Assembly: GCA_002412885.1 (NCBI GenBank)
Contig: DHVX01000071.1
Coordinates: 6,745 to 70,744, forward strand
DNA length: 64,000 nucleotides
Direction: 5' to 3'
DNA from: Bacteroidales bacterium UBA5197
Lineage (GTDB): Bacteria > Bacteroidota > Bacteroidia > Bacteroidales > Lentimicrobiaceae
The position numbers and the translations under genes are program-made. The notes under the pieces were generated by a model. The model did no database searches. It was not told the DNA's origin and saw only the letters and a list, made by a program, of their open reading frames with translations. The stretch's first letter is position 1. The number at the start of each line of letters is the position of its first letter. Shown in pieces: positions 19,790 through 28,576 of this stretch.

Positions 19790-22700
19790 ATGAAATCTCA
19801 TTTCCTTTCTCTTCTCCTAATTGGATTTTCAGTAATTACCTGTTTTGGACAAAACAATCCACCTGTTGCTGTAACTGACAGTGTGGAAGTTATGGAGCAG
19901 GTTCAGATTATGATCGATGTAAAAGCCAACGATTACGATCCCGATGGCGATCAGATTTTTATCCATAATGTTTACCCGCATTTTGGCGTAGCTGAGATTG
20001 TTGATGAAAAGATAAGTTACAGATCTCACCCCTCCTATGGTACAGATTATTTCAGATACACCATCAGGGATGACCAGTCTCCACCGCTTGTTTCTGCCCA
20101 GACTGTAGTTAAAATAAAGCTGTTGAATAATCCCGACATTCCGGTAGCAGTTGCCGATACCTTTGAACTGATGAAGTTGCTGCCTCACAGCATAAACCTT
20201 GTTGCCAACGATTTCGATCTGAATGGCGACGAATTCAAAATAAAGGAAATTCTATCACCGGTAAACTGTTCGGTACAGATCAATCCGGATTCCCTTTCTG
20301 TGACGGTTACGCCCGGCCTTGGTCCGCTCAGCACTTTCAAATATAATCTGCGCGAAATAAATACCGCTACAAATTATATTTCCAAACCCGTCCAGGTAAG
20401 GATTCTAACTATTGATAATCCCGACATTCCGGTCATCATGCCTGACACAGCTTTCGCTACCGGAGGAATTTCCTTAAGCATTCCTGTTTTGGACAATGAT
20501 TCAGATCTTCAGGGAGATGCAATTGAAATCAATACTTTCACCCAGCCTTCAAAGGGATCTGTTACGCTTGCCGGCGATGACCTTGTTTATTTACCTCATC
20601 TGTCTTTTACCGGAGTCGATCAGTTCACTTACAGCATCAAAGAGAAGCTGGATCACACCATTTATACAGGAAATACAACGGTTACGGTTTTTGTCAGCAA
20701 AAATCCTGATTGTCCGGTGGGTCTGGAAGATTTTGCATCCGGGACCACCGCTTTGCCCATCACCATTGATGTGCTGGCCAACGATTATGACCCCAACGGA
20801 GATGCACTTGCAATAAAAGATGTAAGTCATGGAACCATCACATCCGACAATAAAATCCTCTTTCAATCATCGCCATTGGCGCTGGGTCAGGACTCAATTT
20901 TCTACCGGGTTATGGAGGCCAATAATCCGCTGTCGTTTTCCGAATGGACCAAAGTGAATATTCAATTGGCTATAAACCAAAATCTGCCGGTTGCCGTGGA
21001 TGATTATACTACAGCACACGCTGGTATTCCCATTGAGATCAGACCATTGCTGAATGATATCAGAAATGGAGAGGACACTCTTACACTTTTTGCTGTTTCA
21101 AACAATCATTTCCCCGGAAAACAAGGTTCAGTATCAGTTACAGGAGATGTTGTAAATTATATACCAGCTTTTCAGGCAAATGGAACAGACGAAATCCGTT
21201 ATTTTGTGCGGGGTGATGATGGGTATAATGTTCTTGCGCAGGGGAAAATCTTTGTTAACATAACAAGTCAATCTTATTATGATTCTCTTCAGATAAATAA
21301 TATCAACGCCGGGGTGCATGCAAACGGAGATTTGTTTTCGAGACAATTGATGCTTCCGTCTCCTTTTTCCGGTACTTCTCAGTTATGGGAACCCCATTAC
21401 AGATACCCGGCAGATGCAAAAACAAATACCATTTTTGGCGGAACCCTATTGTTGGGAGGTCTTGACCAGTCAGGTAATCTCCATTATTCAGGAGTAGGGC
21501 AAACATATGAAGGTCCTGATTTTCAGGCTGGCCCGCTATCCGACCTTTACGACACCACTCATTATCTGAAATTTGCAAGAACCTGGAAAATCAGCAAAGC
21601 AGAAATAGATTATCACAGACAAAACTACTCACAACCAGGTTATCAGCCAATTGAAGCCATTCTTTTGTGGCCGGGCAACGGCAATCCGGCATTGGGACAG
21701 GCTGCACAACTGGCGCCATATACTGACCTCAACAACGATGGCTTATACAATTGTTTGGATGGCGACTATCCACTGATCAGGGGTGATCAAACCATCTTCT
21801 TTATGTATAATGATGAAACTCTCCGCACTGAAGCTTACGCCCCTCCGCTGGGCATAGAAATTCATGGCATGGTTTACGGATTTGATGCACCGGCTGATAC
21901 TGCCTTACACAATACTGTTTTTGTGCATTATGACCTTATCAACAGATCTACTGAGAATTACAGCGATTGTTATCTGGGAATCTTTACCGATCCGGACATC
22001 GGCTTTTCTTCTGATGACTTTATTGCTTCAGATGTTACAAGAGGTTCATATTATGGATACAATGCCAAAGAAACTGACGGCAATGGGCAGTATTTTGCGT
22101 ATGGCGACAATCCGCCGGCACAATCGGTTACGCTTCTGGCTGGGCCTTACAAGATTGCTGACGGACTCGACAATCCTGCCGGAGGATGTGATGAGAGTAT
22201 TAATGGTCTGAATTTCGGGAATGATATTGTTGATGATGAGCGCCTGGGATTGACTACTTTTTCCAGCTTTCAGCCATATTTCACCGGTTGGATTATTGAA
22301 TATCCCGATTTGACAGCATTAAATTATTACAACTTTATGAAAGGCATCTGGAACGACGGCACCCGCTTTATGTACGGTGGAAACGGCCATCCTGACATGG
22401 GATCAGTTGGACCTGAATGCAACTTTATGTTTCCCGGAAATTCCGATCCTCTCAACTGGGGCAGCAATTGTGTTTTCCCAGAAGGAGGCTATAATCAGGG
22501 CACAAAATTCTGGACTGAAGAAGAATCGAGAAACCCTGGAGGTGACAGAAGAGGATTGGGTGCAGTCGGACCATTTACCTTCGCCCCCGGGCAGGTTCAT
22601 GAGGTTGATATTGCATATTGCACCGGACAGGGAAATGCAGGCCCGGGTTCTTCTGTTGATCAGTTGATGCGCAATATTGACAGTCTTATATTCAAAGTTG

Positions 22701-22996
22701 CGCAAAACGGGCTTTTAGTTCCCAATAACACGCTAGGCATAAAACCGGAAAAGCCGGTTGAAACATTCAGAATTTACCCGAATCCTGCTTCAACCTACAT
22801 CACCCTTCAAGGCATTCCAATAAATCAATCGGCAGAATTTGTCATTTACAATATGGTTGGGACCAAAGTATCTGAAGGAAAATTACTGCAAGGCAGTCAA
22901 TCGAACATCAATATTCAAAACCTGCCAACCGGAATGTACATCATCAGGCTAACGACGGGAAAAACGATAATTTCAGGGAAATTTATCAGAAAATAA
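19790..22996 (+). CDS. Large secreted protein: five cadherin-like repeats + T9SS sorting domain
   Basis: This 1068-residue protein starts at the ATG at 19790, giving a clean signal peptide (MKSHFLSLLLIGFSVITCFG). Residues about 22-505 are five repeats of about 95 residues, each opening with P-V-A-V-x-D and containing the calcium-binding-like VxANDYDPNGD motif (for example VLANDYDPNGDAL). These are bacterial cadherin-like Ig repeats. Residues about 505-985 form an unrecognised region with many Asp/Asn/Gly turns and a possible calcium-loop DLNNDGLYNCLDGDYP. A type A T9SS sorting domain closes the protein (FRIYPNPASTYITL, then LPTGMYIIRL). It is surface-exposed, probably an adhesin or scaffold. 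Confidence 0.88.
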   Translation: MKSHFLSLLLIGFSVITCFGQNNPPVAVTDSVEVMEQVQIMIDVKANDYDPDGDQIFIHNVYPHFGVAEIVDEKISYRSHPSYGTDYFRYTIRDDQSPPLVSAQTVVKIKLLNNPDIPVAVADTFELMKLLPHSINLVANDFDLNGDEFKIKEILSPVNCSVQINPDSLSVTVTPGLGPLSTFKYNLREINTATNYISKPVQVRILTIDNPDIPVIMPDTAFATGGISLSIPVLDNDSDLQGDAIEINTFTQPSKGSVTLAGDDLVYLPHLSFTGVDQFTYSIKEKLDHTIYTGNTTVTVFVSKNPDCPVGLEDFASGTTALPITIDVLANDYDPNGDALAIKDVSHGTITSDNKILFQSSPLALGQDSIFYRVMEANNPLSFSEWTKVNIQLAINQNLPVAVDDYTTAHAGIPIEIRPLLNDIRNGEDTLTLFAVSNNHFPGKQGSVSVTGDVVNYIPAFQANGTDEIRYFVRGDDGYNVLAQGKIFVNITSQSYYDSLQINNINAGVHANGDLFSRQLMLPSPFSGTSQLWEPHYRYPADAKTNTIFGGTLLLGGLDQSGNLHYSGVGQTYEGPDFQAGPLSDLYDTTHYLKFARTWKISKAEIDYHRQNYSQPGYQPIEAILLWPGNGNPALGQAAQLAPYTDLNNDGLYNCLDGDYPLIRGDQTIFFMYNDETLRTEAYAPPLGIEIHGMVYGFDAPADTALHNTVFVHYDLINRSTENYSDCYLGIFTDPDIGFSSDDFIASDVTRGSYYGYNAKETDGNGQYFAYGDNPPAQSVTLLAGPYKIADGLDNPAGGCDESINGLNFGNDIVDDERLGLTTFSSFQPYFTGWIIEYPDLTALNYYNFMKGIWNDGTRFMYGGNGHPDMGSVGPECNFMFPGNSDPLNWGSNCVFPEGGYNQGTKFWTEEESRNPGGDRRGLGAVGPFTFAPGQVHEVDIAYCTGQGNAGPGSSVDQLMRNIDSLIFKVAQNGLLVPNNTLGIKPEKPVETFRIYPNPASTYITLQGIPINQSAEFVIYNMVGTKVSEGKLLQGSQSNINIQNLPTGMYIIRLTTGKTIISGKFIRK

Positions 22997-23033
22997 GTTT
23001 CAGCCAAAAGGTTGATTAAATGTCTCATTTTTT

Positions 23034-23078
23034 AAATCCATATGCCAATTCACTTAAATTGGCAAATGGATTTTATTT
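23034..23078 (+). terminator. Terminator after the cadherin-like gene
   Basis: AAATCCAT and GCCAATT pair with AATTGGC and ATGGATTT in one long stem, followed by a T-rich tract. Confidence 0.65.
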
Positions 23079-23148
23079 TATCTCCGGACAGGTTTAATAA
23101 CCAGCAGACTCCTTGAATTGCAAATCCAAAGGTGTTTAAAGCGGGTTA

Positions 23149-23660
23149 AAAATGAAAAGTGAAAAGTGAAAAGTGAAAAGTGAAAAGTAGCTTGTCTCGA
23201 TAGAGTATGCTATTACGAGGAAAAGTGAAAAGTGGCTATGAGTACTGAGTTCAGAAGCGAATAAATAAGTGACCTAACAAGTTTTCTTCCAACTTGTTAG
23301 GTCTTCTTGTTTTAATATGGCGAAGAAACCGGCGAAATGTATTGAATTGCAAATTCAATGGTGTTTAAAGCGGGTTAAAAATGAAAAGTGAAAAATGAAA
23401 AATGAAAAGTGCTTGCCTCGGGAGCGCGAAGCGATAACGAGGAAAAGTGAAAAATGAAAAGTGAAAAGTGAAAAGTAGCTTGTCTCGATAGAGTATGCTA
23501 TTACGAGGAAAAGTGAAAAGTGGCTATGAGTAATGAGTTCAGAAGCGAATAAATAAGTGACCTAACAAGTTTTCTTCCAACTTGTTAGGTCTTCTTGTTT
23601 TAATATGGCGAAGAAACCGGCGAAATGTATTGAATTGCAAATTCAATAATGTTCAAAGTG
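23149..23660. repeat. Tandem 288-bp unit with GAAAAGT minisatellite and hairpin
   Basis: 23191-23364 recurs at 23479-23652 (offset 288) with very few changes. Each unit holds arrays of the 7-mer GAAAAGT, a CTTGTCTCGATAGAG block and a perfect hairpin: ACCTAACAAG (23272-23281 and 23560-23569) pairs with CTTGTTAGGT. The block TTGAATTGCAAATTCAAT closes each unit and begins a third one. Nothing in the 23.0-23.77 kb gap is convincingly coding. Confidence 0.85.
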
Positions 23661-23752
23661 GAATTGCAACCGAGGCCGCCTTAGCGGACGAGCCTGCCAG
23701 ACTGCTTCAGGCAGGCAGGCTCAGCGAAGCTAAATTCAGCTTAGCCGGGGCT
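23661..23752. repeat. Dispersed GC-rich repeat, copy 1
   Basis: A block beginning GAATTGCAACCGAGG and ending AGCTTAGCCGGGGCT. A related copy lies at 63895-63978, and an inverted fragment around 61683-61735. All three lie at edges of accessory segments. Confidence 0.7.
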
Positions 23753-23772
23753 TATCAACTCAATAATTACAC

Positions 23773-24030
23773 CTACCCATCATTCTGTTTCTTAAATTTA
23801 TTCTCATTTATTTCCCATTGCGAATAAGAAAAGAGCAGCCCTCCCAAAGTTCCTCCCACAAACATGCCCAGGGAGCCACCAGAATAGAACAGGCTAAAAT
23901 CGTAATGATTATCAATAACCATATGTACAATAGCAGAAAAACCCGCCATTAATAAACCCAAAAGCAAGGATAACGAGATAATGAAGTTTCTTTTTCCGAT
24001 TTTCCGGATTTTAATCCAGGTTTTTCTCAT
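23773..24030 (-). CDS. 85-residue two-helix membrane protein, copy 1
   Basis: This 85-residue protein starts at the ATG at 24030. The N-terminus is basic (MRKTWIKIRKIGKRNF). A first membrane helix (FIISLSLLLGLLMAGF) is followed by a short loop with HYDF and a glycine-rich second helix (GGSLGMFVGGTLGGLLF), then a charged tail. A copy differing at one residue (Ala/Ser in the loop) lies at 26286-26543. The shared DNA spans 23751-24040 and 26264-26553. The function is unknown; a small membrane-active protein or pump accessory are both possible. Identity of the flanks shows recent duplication. Confidence 0.65.
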   Translation of the reverse strand: MRKTWIKIRKIGKRNFIISLSLLLGLLMAGFSAIVHMVIDNHYDFSLFYSGGSLGMFVGGTLGGLLFSYSQWEINENKFKKQNDG

Positions 24031-24093
24031 TTTGCAAATGGGATTGTGGGTTCCTTTCCTGTCCACCACCACCGAAGTTTGATCGGGGATGCG

Positions 24094-24172
24094 CCGTATT
24101 GAGCCTGTCGAAATATAGTTCAACATGGACTCATCGCTGGGTCTTGCAGACCGCTCAGAGTCCTATTTATTA
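24094..24172. repeat. Dispersed repeat with GACCGCTCAGAGTCC core, copy 1
   Basis: The sequence from ATTGAGCCTGTCGAAAT to CAGACCGCTCAGAGTCC recurs at 55522-55600. The core CAGACCGCTCAGAGTCC alone also recurs at 28541-28560. It forms the 3' end of the 51-residue gene. Confidence 0.7.
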
Positions 24173-24325
24173 TGCACTGGGCTTTGTTGAACTTTCCAGT
24201 TTCTTCCTTTTGAAATACTCAACAATCTCCTCTTTTGTCATTTTGGAGAGCTTTTCACTTAATTTTTCTCGTTGTTCACGCATGAATTGTACTGCGTCAA
24301 ACGTTTTCTTAGCTGTTGTCTTCAT
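24170..24325 (-). CDS. 51-residue putative antitoxin partner of the PIN protein
   Basis: A short frame on the minus strand runs from the ATG at 24325 to a TAA at 24170. It encodes a highly charged helical protein starting MKTTAKKTFDAVQFMREQRE and containing KMTKEEIVEYFKRKK. Its start overlaps the end of the PIN toxin gene by 17 nt, implying translational coupling. Small charged helical proteins next to PIN genes are usually antitoxins; that role is inferred. Its last codons run into a dispersed repeat, so the natural C-terminus may have been altered. Confidence 0.6.
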   Translation of the reverse strand: MKTTAKKTFDAVQFMREQREKLSEKLSKMTKEEIVEYFKRKKLESSTKPSA

Positions 24326-24776
24326 AGGTCATAAAGTCTCTGGGTGAACGAATTTCTAATTCTTTGTAGCCATTCTTGATGTTAATTGCATTATAGCCGC
24401 GAATTCTCTGAACATTTACAATATGTTTGAAATTCCAGCTAATCAAATAGTCAGCACGGTTAATAGTTGCTATTGCTATATGCAAACAGTCTGCAAAACT
24501 AGTCTGGCCGACAACTTTTTCTGCGATGTATTGCGTTGCCAATTCAATCACTTCGTCGTTGGTTTCCATGAATTCGGTATTCTCAGCTTTTAAACTTGTA
24601 ACAAGTTTCTTAACTCTCTCGGGAGCAGAACTCAGTTCGTCTTGAGTAACAGCAGAGAATAAAAGTCTAAATTCTCCGTGCTGAAGTCTCTCGAAAAGCG
24701 GTCTCGTGAATTCGGAAAATTCCTCGTCGAAATAGCCGCCAAAAACTGAAGTGTCGATATAAAGTCTTTGTTTCAT
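24309..24776 (-). CDS. PIN-domain protein (VapC-like toxin candidate)
   Basis: This 155-residue protein begins MKQRLYIDTSVFGGYF, with the first PIN acidic residue Asp8. Glu47 (TQDELSS) and Asp96 (SFADCLHIAIAT) match the second and third metal ligands. The fourth position, usually Asp in LITxD, reads LISWNFKHI, so it appears as Asn115. PIN toxins are metal-dependent RNases. The downstream gene overlaps by 17 nt and encodes a charged 51-residue protein, giving a toxin-first operon. The Asn substitution could weaken activity, or it may be tolerated as in some PIN clades. Confidence 0.8.
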   Translation of the reverse strand: MKQRLYIDTSVFGGYFDEEFSEFTRPLFERLQHGEFRLLFSAVTQDELSSAPERVKKLVTSLKAENTEFMETNDEVIELATQYIAEKVVGQTSFADCLHIAIATINRADYLISWNFKHIVNVQRIRGYNAINIKNGYKELEIRSPRDFMTYEDNS

Positions 24777-24966
24777 GCTATAAAGGTAATAAAAATCTCT
24801 TAAATTTTGTCTGATTTTCGAGGCCGGACATTTTTTTAGCCAAGCGCATAAAGGTTAAGGCTAAGCGCTGGCGGCAGTTTTTAAAACAGCTCTTTCCGGC
24901 CAGGACAATTTTCAATAAATGTACAATCTTTCTTCTTACAACCATGCGCCCGATAGCGTTTAGGCA

Positions 24967-26085
24967 TTATTGTCCACCAGGTTTCTTTAATACTATATTT
25001 TTTAGTAATTCATTAAATCGTTCAATATTAAAATTATAGGTCGATTTTGTTGCTGTAAAATTGACATAGCAATACAGATGATCACTTTTTAAGTAAACAT
25101 CCTCACAATAAAAAAATGAATTATTGCTTGTGTAAAATTCCCGAATCACATTCCCATCATCTGAAATTATTCTAACATTCTCTCTATTTCTTTTATTCTG
25201 ATAATAACTCATGAATTTTTGAAAATCTATTGTATCTGATTTATATGTCCAACTTATTCCAACCGCATTGTAAATATTTTCTTTCTCGGGAAAAGAACCA
25301 AAAAAACTATTGTCAATTGGAATTTTAAGAATGTTTAACCATTCTGGTGCCTCAATCTCAATAAGACTAAGACTGTCTTGAAAGATGAACTTACCTGCGT
25401 TCTTAGTTCTCTGCTCCAAAATGCTTAAATCAATATAGCTGCCATAAACCTTAAGTGATTTTGCAATTGCTTTAAGATTGCGTTTTACCTTTTCAATATT
25501 TTCATTTTCATATACTGGAAAACATATCGAAACACTTGTGTTACTTTGTACAACAAAATCCAGGAATAATTGATGTGTAACTTGTAGTTCAACCACAGAA
25601 GAATTTGAAATCATATTAGTAATCCCTGCAGCTTCAAATTCAATTTCTCTGACAGGCACTTTCAGGTTTTTGGGTATTTTATACCACCATATCAAGAATG
25701 GCTTTCCGTTGTTATCGAAGAAGAGTTCATCGCCGTCCTTCAAACGTTTTCCTAAGTTTTCTTGTTGATAATCCAACTCCCATTTTTTATGACCATATAA
25801 TGCATGCTTTGCAGCTGTTATTGATCCCATTACACCATTTTTTTGACCATTCCCAAATAGAACGGAGTTAACCTGAATGACTTTCCCATCACAATAAAAA
25901 ATATTTCCTTCAACTTGAAATAGGGTGTCGGTTTGTAATTCTATTGTGTACCAACACTCTTTTGCGTTGTCAATAAAGAGGAACAAACTATCATGTTTAA
26001 GTGTATAAAATTTTGATTCAATAGGTTGAGCATTCAAGTTTACTGAAATCAACAAAAGAAATGCGAATTTAAAATATTGGTTCAT
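24967..26085 (-). CDS. Secreted protein of unknown function
   Basis: This 372-residue protein has a signal peptide (FAFLLLISVNLNAQ). The mature part alternates short beta-strands and charged loops. A long segment near 130-200 has a REIEFEAAGITNMISNSSVV pattern, and a basic helix lies near 200-215 (KVKRNLKAIAKSLK). I recognise no domain. It is AT-rich and on the minus strand like its neighbours. The region upstream of its start holds a half site of the attC-like family (TGTCAAC at 26117), suggesting it is a gene cassette. It is probably periplasmic. Confidence 0.7.
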   Translation of the reverse strand: MNQYFKFAFLLLISVNLNAQPIESKFYTLKHDSLFLFIDNAKECWYTIELQTDTLFQVEGNIFYCDGKVIQVNSVLFGNGQKNGVMGSITAAKHALYGHKKWELDYQQENLGKRLKDGDELFFDNNGKPFLIWWYKIPKNLKVPVREIEFEAAGITNMISNSSVVELQVTHQLFLDFVVQSNTSVSICFPVYENENIEKVKRNLKAIAKSLKVYGSYIDLSILEQRTKNAGKFIFQDSLSLIEIEAPEWLNILKIPIDNSFFGSFPEKENIYNAVGISWTYKSDTIDFQKFMSYYQNKRNRENVRIISDDGNVIREFYTSNNSFFYCEDVYLKSDHLYCYVNFTATKSTYNFNIERFNELLKNIVLKKPGGQ

Positions 26086-26116
26086 AGTAATTAATATTAG
26101 TTTTTTCTAACCTTTG

Positions 26117-26123
26117 TGTCAAC
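26117..26123 (-). repeat. attC-like half site (R' box)
   Basis: The plus strand reads TGTCAAC, followed by AGTTG and AATACACG. This parallels the box-spacer-arm order at the complete palindromes elsewhere. The same arm (AATACACG) follows GCACAAC at 27583-27589. The opposite arm is not convincing. Confidence 0.35.
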
Positions 26124-26183
26124 AGTTGAATACACGTTTCAATGCGTTTATTTCTGACTAGTCTTTAATCCTCGTGAGCGAAA

Positions 26184-26553
26184 CTGCAACCCAGTTCTCC
26201 ACCCCAAATATAATAACTTTTCACATATCCAAACTCTCCGGCGGTCTTTATATTAGCCCATTCCTTATCAACTCAATAATTACACCTACCCATCATTCTG
26301 TTTCTTAAATTTATTCTCATTTATTTCCCATTGCGAATAAGAAAAGAGCAGCCCTCCCAAAGTTCCTCCCACAAACATGCCCAGGGAGCCACCAGAATAG
26401 AACAGGCTAAAATCGTAATGATTATCAATAACCATATGTACAATAGAAGAAAAACCCGCCATTAATAAACCCAAAAGCAAGGATAACGAGATAATGAAGT
26501 TTCTTTTTCCGATTTTCCGGATTTTAATCCAGGTTTTTCTCATTTTGCAAATG
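26184..26553. repeat. Duplicated module: 3' tail plus two-helix gene
   Basis: 26264-26553 duplicates 23751-24040. The preceding tail (CAGTTCTCCACCCCAAATAT, then AATAACTTTTCACATATCC) recurs at 27644-27720, where it is joined to a shortened copy of the two-helix gene. Similar tails occur near 31710-31760 and 57055-57110. Confidence 0.75.
26286..26543 (-). CDS. 85-residue two-helix membrane protein, copy 2
   Basis: This is an 85-residue protein from the ATG at 26543, identical to copy 1 (23773-24030) except for Ser in place of Ala in the first extracytoplasmic turn. It has two membrane helices, a basic N-terminus and a glycine-rich second helix. The flanking DNA upstream of the ATG differs after about 10 bp, so the coding frame and its 3' flank moved as a unit. 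The function is unknown. Conservation of the open frame in both copies argues that the protein is real. Confidence 0.65.
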   Translation of the reverse strand: MRKTWIKIRKIGKRNFIISLSLLLGLLMAGFSSIVHMVIDNHYDFSLFYSGGSLGMFVGGTLGGLLFSYSQWEINENKFKKQNDG

Positions 26554-26733
26554 TATGGTTTTGTGAAATATTGGTTAATGGTGGATGAATAAGTGGATGA
26601 ATGTTTTGGCGATTTAACCGCTTCGTCACTGTCACCGAGCACCCAATCTTAATGAATTATTCTAAACTTCAAACCTGCACGTCAATAAGTCATTATATTA
26701 GCCCGCAATTGTGCAAAGCCTTTTATTATTAAA

Positions 26734-27558
26734 TTATTCCCACCATTTTCGATTTTCTTGTTCAAGAGCACTCTCATTATGTTCTGATTGAAAATAAGCG
26801 TCTCTATATGTCTGCCAACCAAATTTAAGATATTTGTCTGAAGGAGAAAATTCACCTGCTCCTATATCTAAATCATCGGATTCAGGGATGCGCCAGTCTC
26901 CCCAGTTTGCAGTTTTTAAATTACTTGAATTGTATAGTGTCCAAGTGCCTGTAAACTGGTTATTGATATAATTGTCTGAAAAAAAATCAGTAATATTATA
27001 CTCGAGACTTCCTGTTTCCGTTAAATGAAAACTAATTACAAAAATACCATTGAATGTCCCAGTATGGTTTTGGGCAGAGTCTTCGAAAAACTCGTAAAGT
27101 CCAATTAATACGCCCTGAGTAATAGTTCTTGAATTAATTGTATATAAAGCCCCCTCGACATAAGGTGTTTTAAATTCTCTTGCCATTTTTATAGTTAAAG
27201 ATCCTTCAAAGTCGCAAACATTGTTCTTTACCATAGATTTACCTTTTACATGGTATTTTTTACCGCTCTCTTTTTTAACTTCGGAAAAGTGCATAAATAA
27301 TCTTTGAAAGTTTTCTCCTATAAAACCCAAAGGTTCTTGTCTGACTGTTGGATAATTATTGGGGTCAAGATTTAACTCCTTCGCAAACCAGATATCAGAG
27401 AAGTCATTTTCGAAAATTGAATCATGAAACTCTCCTTTGTCAATGAAAGTTGTTCCGAATTGTCTGAGAAGAAAATCATCATAACGTTGTTTCTCATTTT
27501 GTCCATAGAGTATAAATGGGAGTATTATCCAAATAAATATCGCTGAACTTTTCTTCAT
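26734..27558 (-). CDS. Secreted protein of unknown function
   Basis: This 274-residue protein has a signal peptide (SSAIFIWIILPFILYG). The mature sequence has a central beta-rich part (FEGSLTIKMAREFKTPYV, then GVLIGLYEFFE) reminiscent of small lipocalin-like barrels. A GTWTLYNSSN-type strand pair follows, and an acidic/aromatic C-terminus (LEQENRKWWE). I recognise no family with confidence. It lies in the array of minus-strand orphan genes. An attC-like half site (GCACAAC at 27583) sits 25 bp upstream of its start. Confidence 0.7.
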   Translation of the reverse strand: MKKSSAIFIWIILPFILYGQNEKQRYDDFLLRQFGTTFIDKGEFHDSIFENDFSDIWFAKELNLDPNNYPTVRQEPLGFIGENFQRLFMHFSEVKKESGKKYHVKGKSMVKNNVCDFEGSLTIKMAREFKTPYVEGALYTINSRTITQGVLIGLYEFFEDSAQNHTGTFNGIFVISFHLTETGSLEYNITDFFSDNYINNQFTGTWTLYNSSNLKTANWGDWRIPESDDLDIGAGEFSPSDKYLKFGWQTYRDAYFQSEHNESALEQENRKWWE

Positions 27559-27582
27559 AGTTAGTCAGTTTTTAAAGAATAT

Positions 27583-27589
27583 GCACAAC
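27583..27589 (-). repeat. attC-like half site (R' box)
   Basis: GCACAAC followed by AAGTG and AATACACGCAATC on the plus strand. It is related to the half site at 26117. The partner arm is degenerate. Confidence 0.35.
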
Positions 27590-27739
27590 AAGTGAATACA
27601 CGCAATCTTAAGTTTATCTCTGACTAGCCTGTATACTTTGCGAGTGAAACCACCAATCAGTTCTCCACCCCAAATATAATAAGATTTCACATATCCAAAC
27701 TCTACCGGTGTTTTATATATTTACCCATTTCTGGATTTA

Positions 27740-27816
27740 CATATGTACAATAGAAGAAAAACCCGCAGTTAATAAGCCCAAAAGCAAGGATAACGTGATA
27801 ATGAAGTTTCTTTTTT
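27740..27816 (-). pseudogene. Remnant of the 85-residue two-helix gene, copy 3
   Basis: About 77 bp match the central part of copies 1 and 2 (CATATGTACAATAG, then AAAGCAAGGATAACG) with several changes and both ends lost. It follows the same tail sequence found before copy 2. This is a decayed third copy without a usable frame. Confidence 0.65.
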
Positions 27817-27850
27817 ATATGCCTTTTTTTATAATTCCAATAGCTGCGGA

Positions 27851-28393
27851 CTAAATTAAAATTGAACAGAAACCAAAAGCTGTTACTTTTGACTTCTCGA
27901 TAAATGTCTTTAGATCATTCATTGATTTAATATTATTGTTCTTCAATTCAAACAAGTATAGAGCTGGATTAAGATTCCGATATCGTTCTTTCCAATCTCG
28001 GTCCCATATTAAGAATCTAAAACATTTTCTATTCGGTTTTTGAAAAAGAAAATGCAACTCCATTACATTACTGATGTATATTGTGTCTGCAACTGATGAT
28101 TCATGATATTCATATTTTTTATACATAGGAAATGTTGAATTTATTAAATCTGGAAACACAAGACCAAGTTCAAATATTTTCATAATCTCAGGGTCAGTAT
28201 CCCAAAAAATGATTGCGCTTTTACCGAACTTGATTGTATCATTTGAAACATTAATCTGCCCCGCAAATTTTGGAAAGTGTACATTGGCCGAAGTCTGTTT
28301 TATTCGTTTCATACACTTTCGTTCCATATCATTCTGTGAGAATGTATAAAAAGACAAGTTGATAAGAACAATTAAGATCAAGTTGGTTTTCAT
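27851..28393 (-). CDS. Secreted protein of unknown function
   Basis: This 180-residue protein has a signal peptide (LILIVLINLSFYTFSQ). The mature part has a strand-rich centre (NVSNDTIKFGKSAIIFWD) and an aromatic stretch (CFRFLIWDRDWKERYR). It ends in a hydrophobic cysteine-containing tail (AFGFCSILI). There is no recognised domain. The start is only 8 bp from the end of a complete attC-like palindrome (28401-28531), which is the placement expected of a cassette gene. It is probably periplasmic. Confidence 0.7.
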   Translation of the reverse strand: MKTNLILIVLINLSFYTFSQNDMERKCMKRIKQTSANVHFPKFAGQINVSNDTIKFGKSAIIFWDTDPEIMKIFELGLVFPDLINSTFPMYKKYEYHESSVADTIYISNVMELHFLFQKPNRKCFRFLIWDRDWKERYRNLNPALYLFELKNNNIKSMNDLKTFIEKSKVTAFGFCSILI

Positions 28394-28400
28394 AAATGGA

Positions 28401-28531
28401 TTATAACGGTTGAAGCTTTAAGATGGCAGGCATTTAAAATTACCAATCTTCGCGGCTTGCAGAAAGCCCGTTAAAATTACAAATTTTCCGGATACCACAA
28501 TGTGCCTGCTTGCGTAATGTTTTTGTTGGGC
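28401..28531 (-). repeat. attC-like site 1 (131 bp)
   Basis: On the minus strand it begins GGCCCAAC, matching the RYYYAAC box, and ends GTTATAA. Between them AAGCAGGCA pairs with TGCCTGC near the middle of the stem, around a central part rich in TTTAACGGGC. The sequence is closely related to the sites at 29114-29245 and 56914-57045. It sits between a gene stop (28577) and the next gene start (28393). Confidence 0.7.
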
Positions 28532-28576
28532 CGGAATTGCAGACCGCTCAGAGTCCAATTTATTAGGGGCAGCCTT

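Noticed and set aside
22997..23772. Possible CRISPR array in the GAAAAGT repeat region
   Set aside because: The repeat is 7 bp without unique spacers of regular length; no cas genes are nearby.
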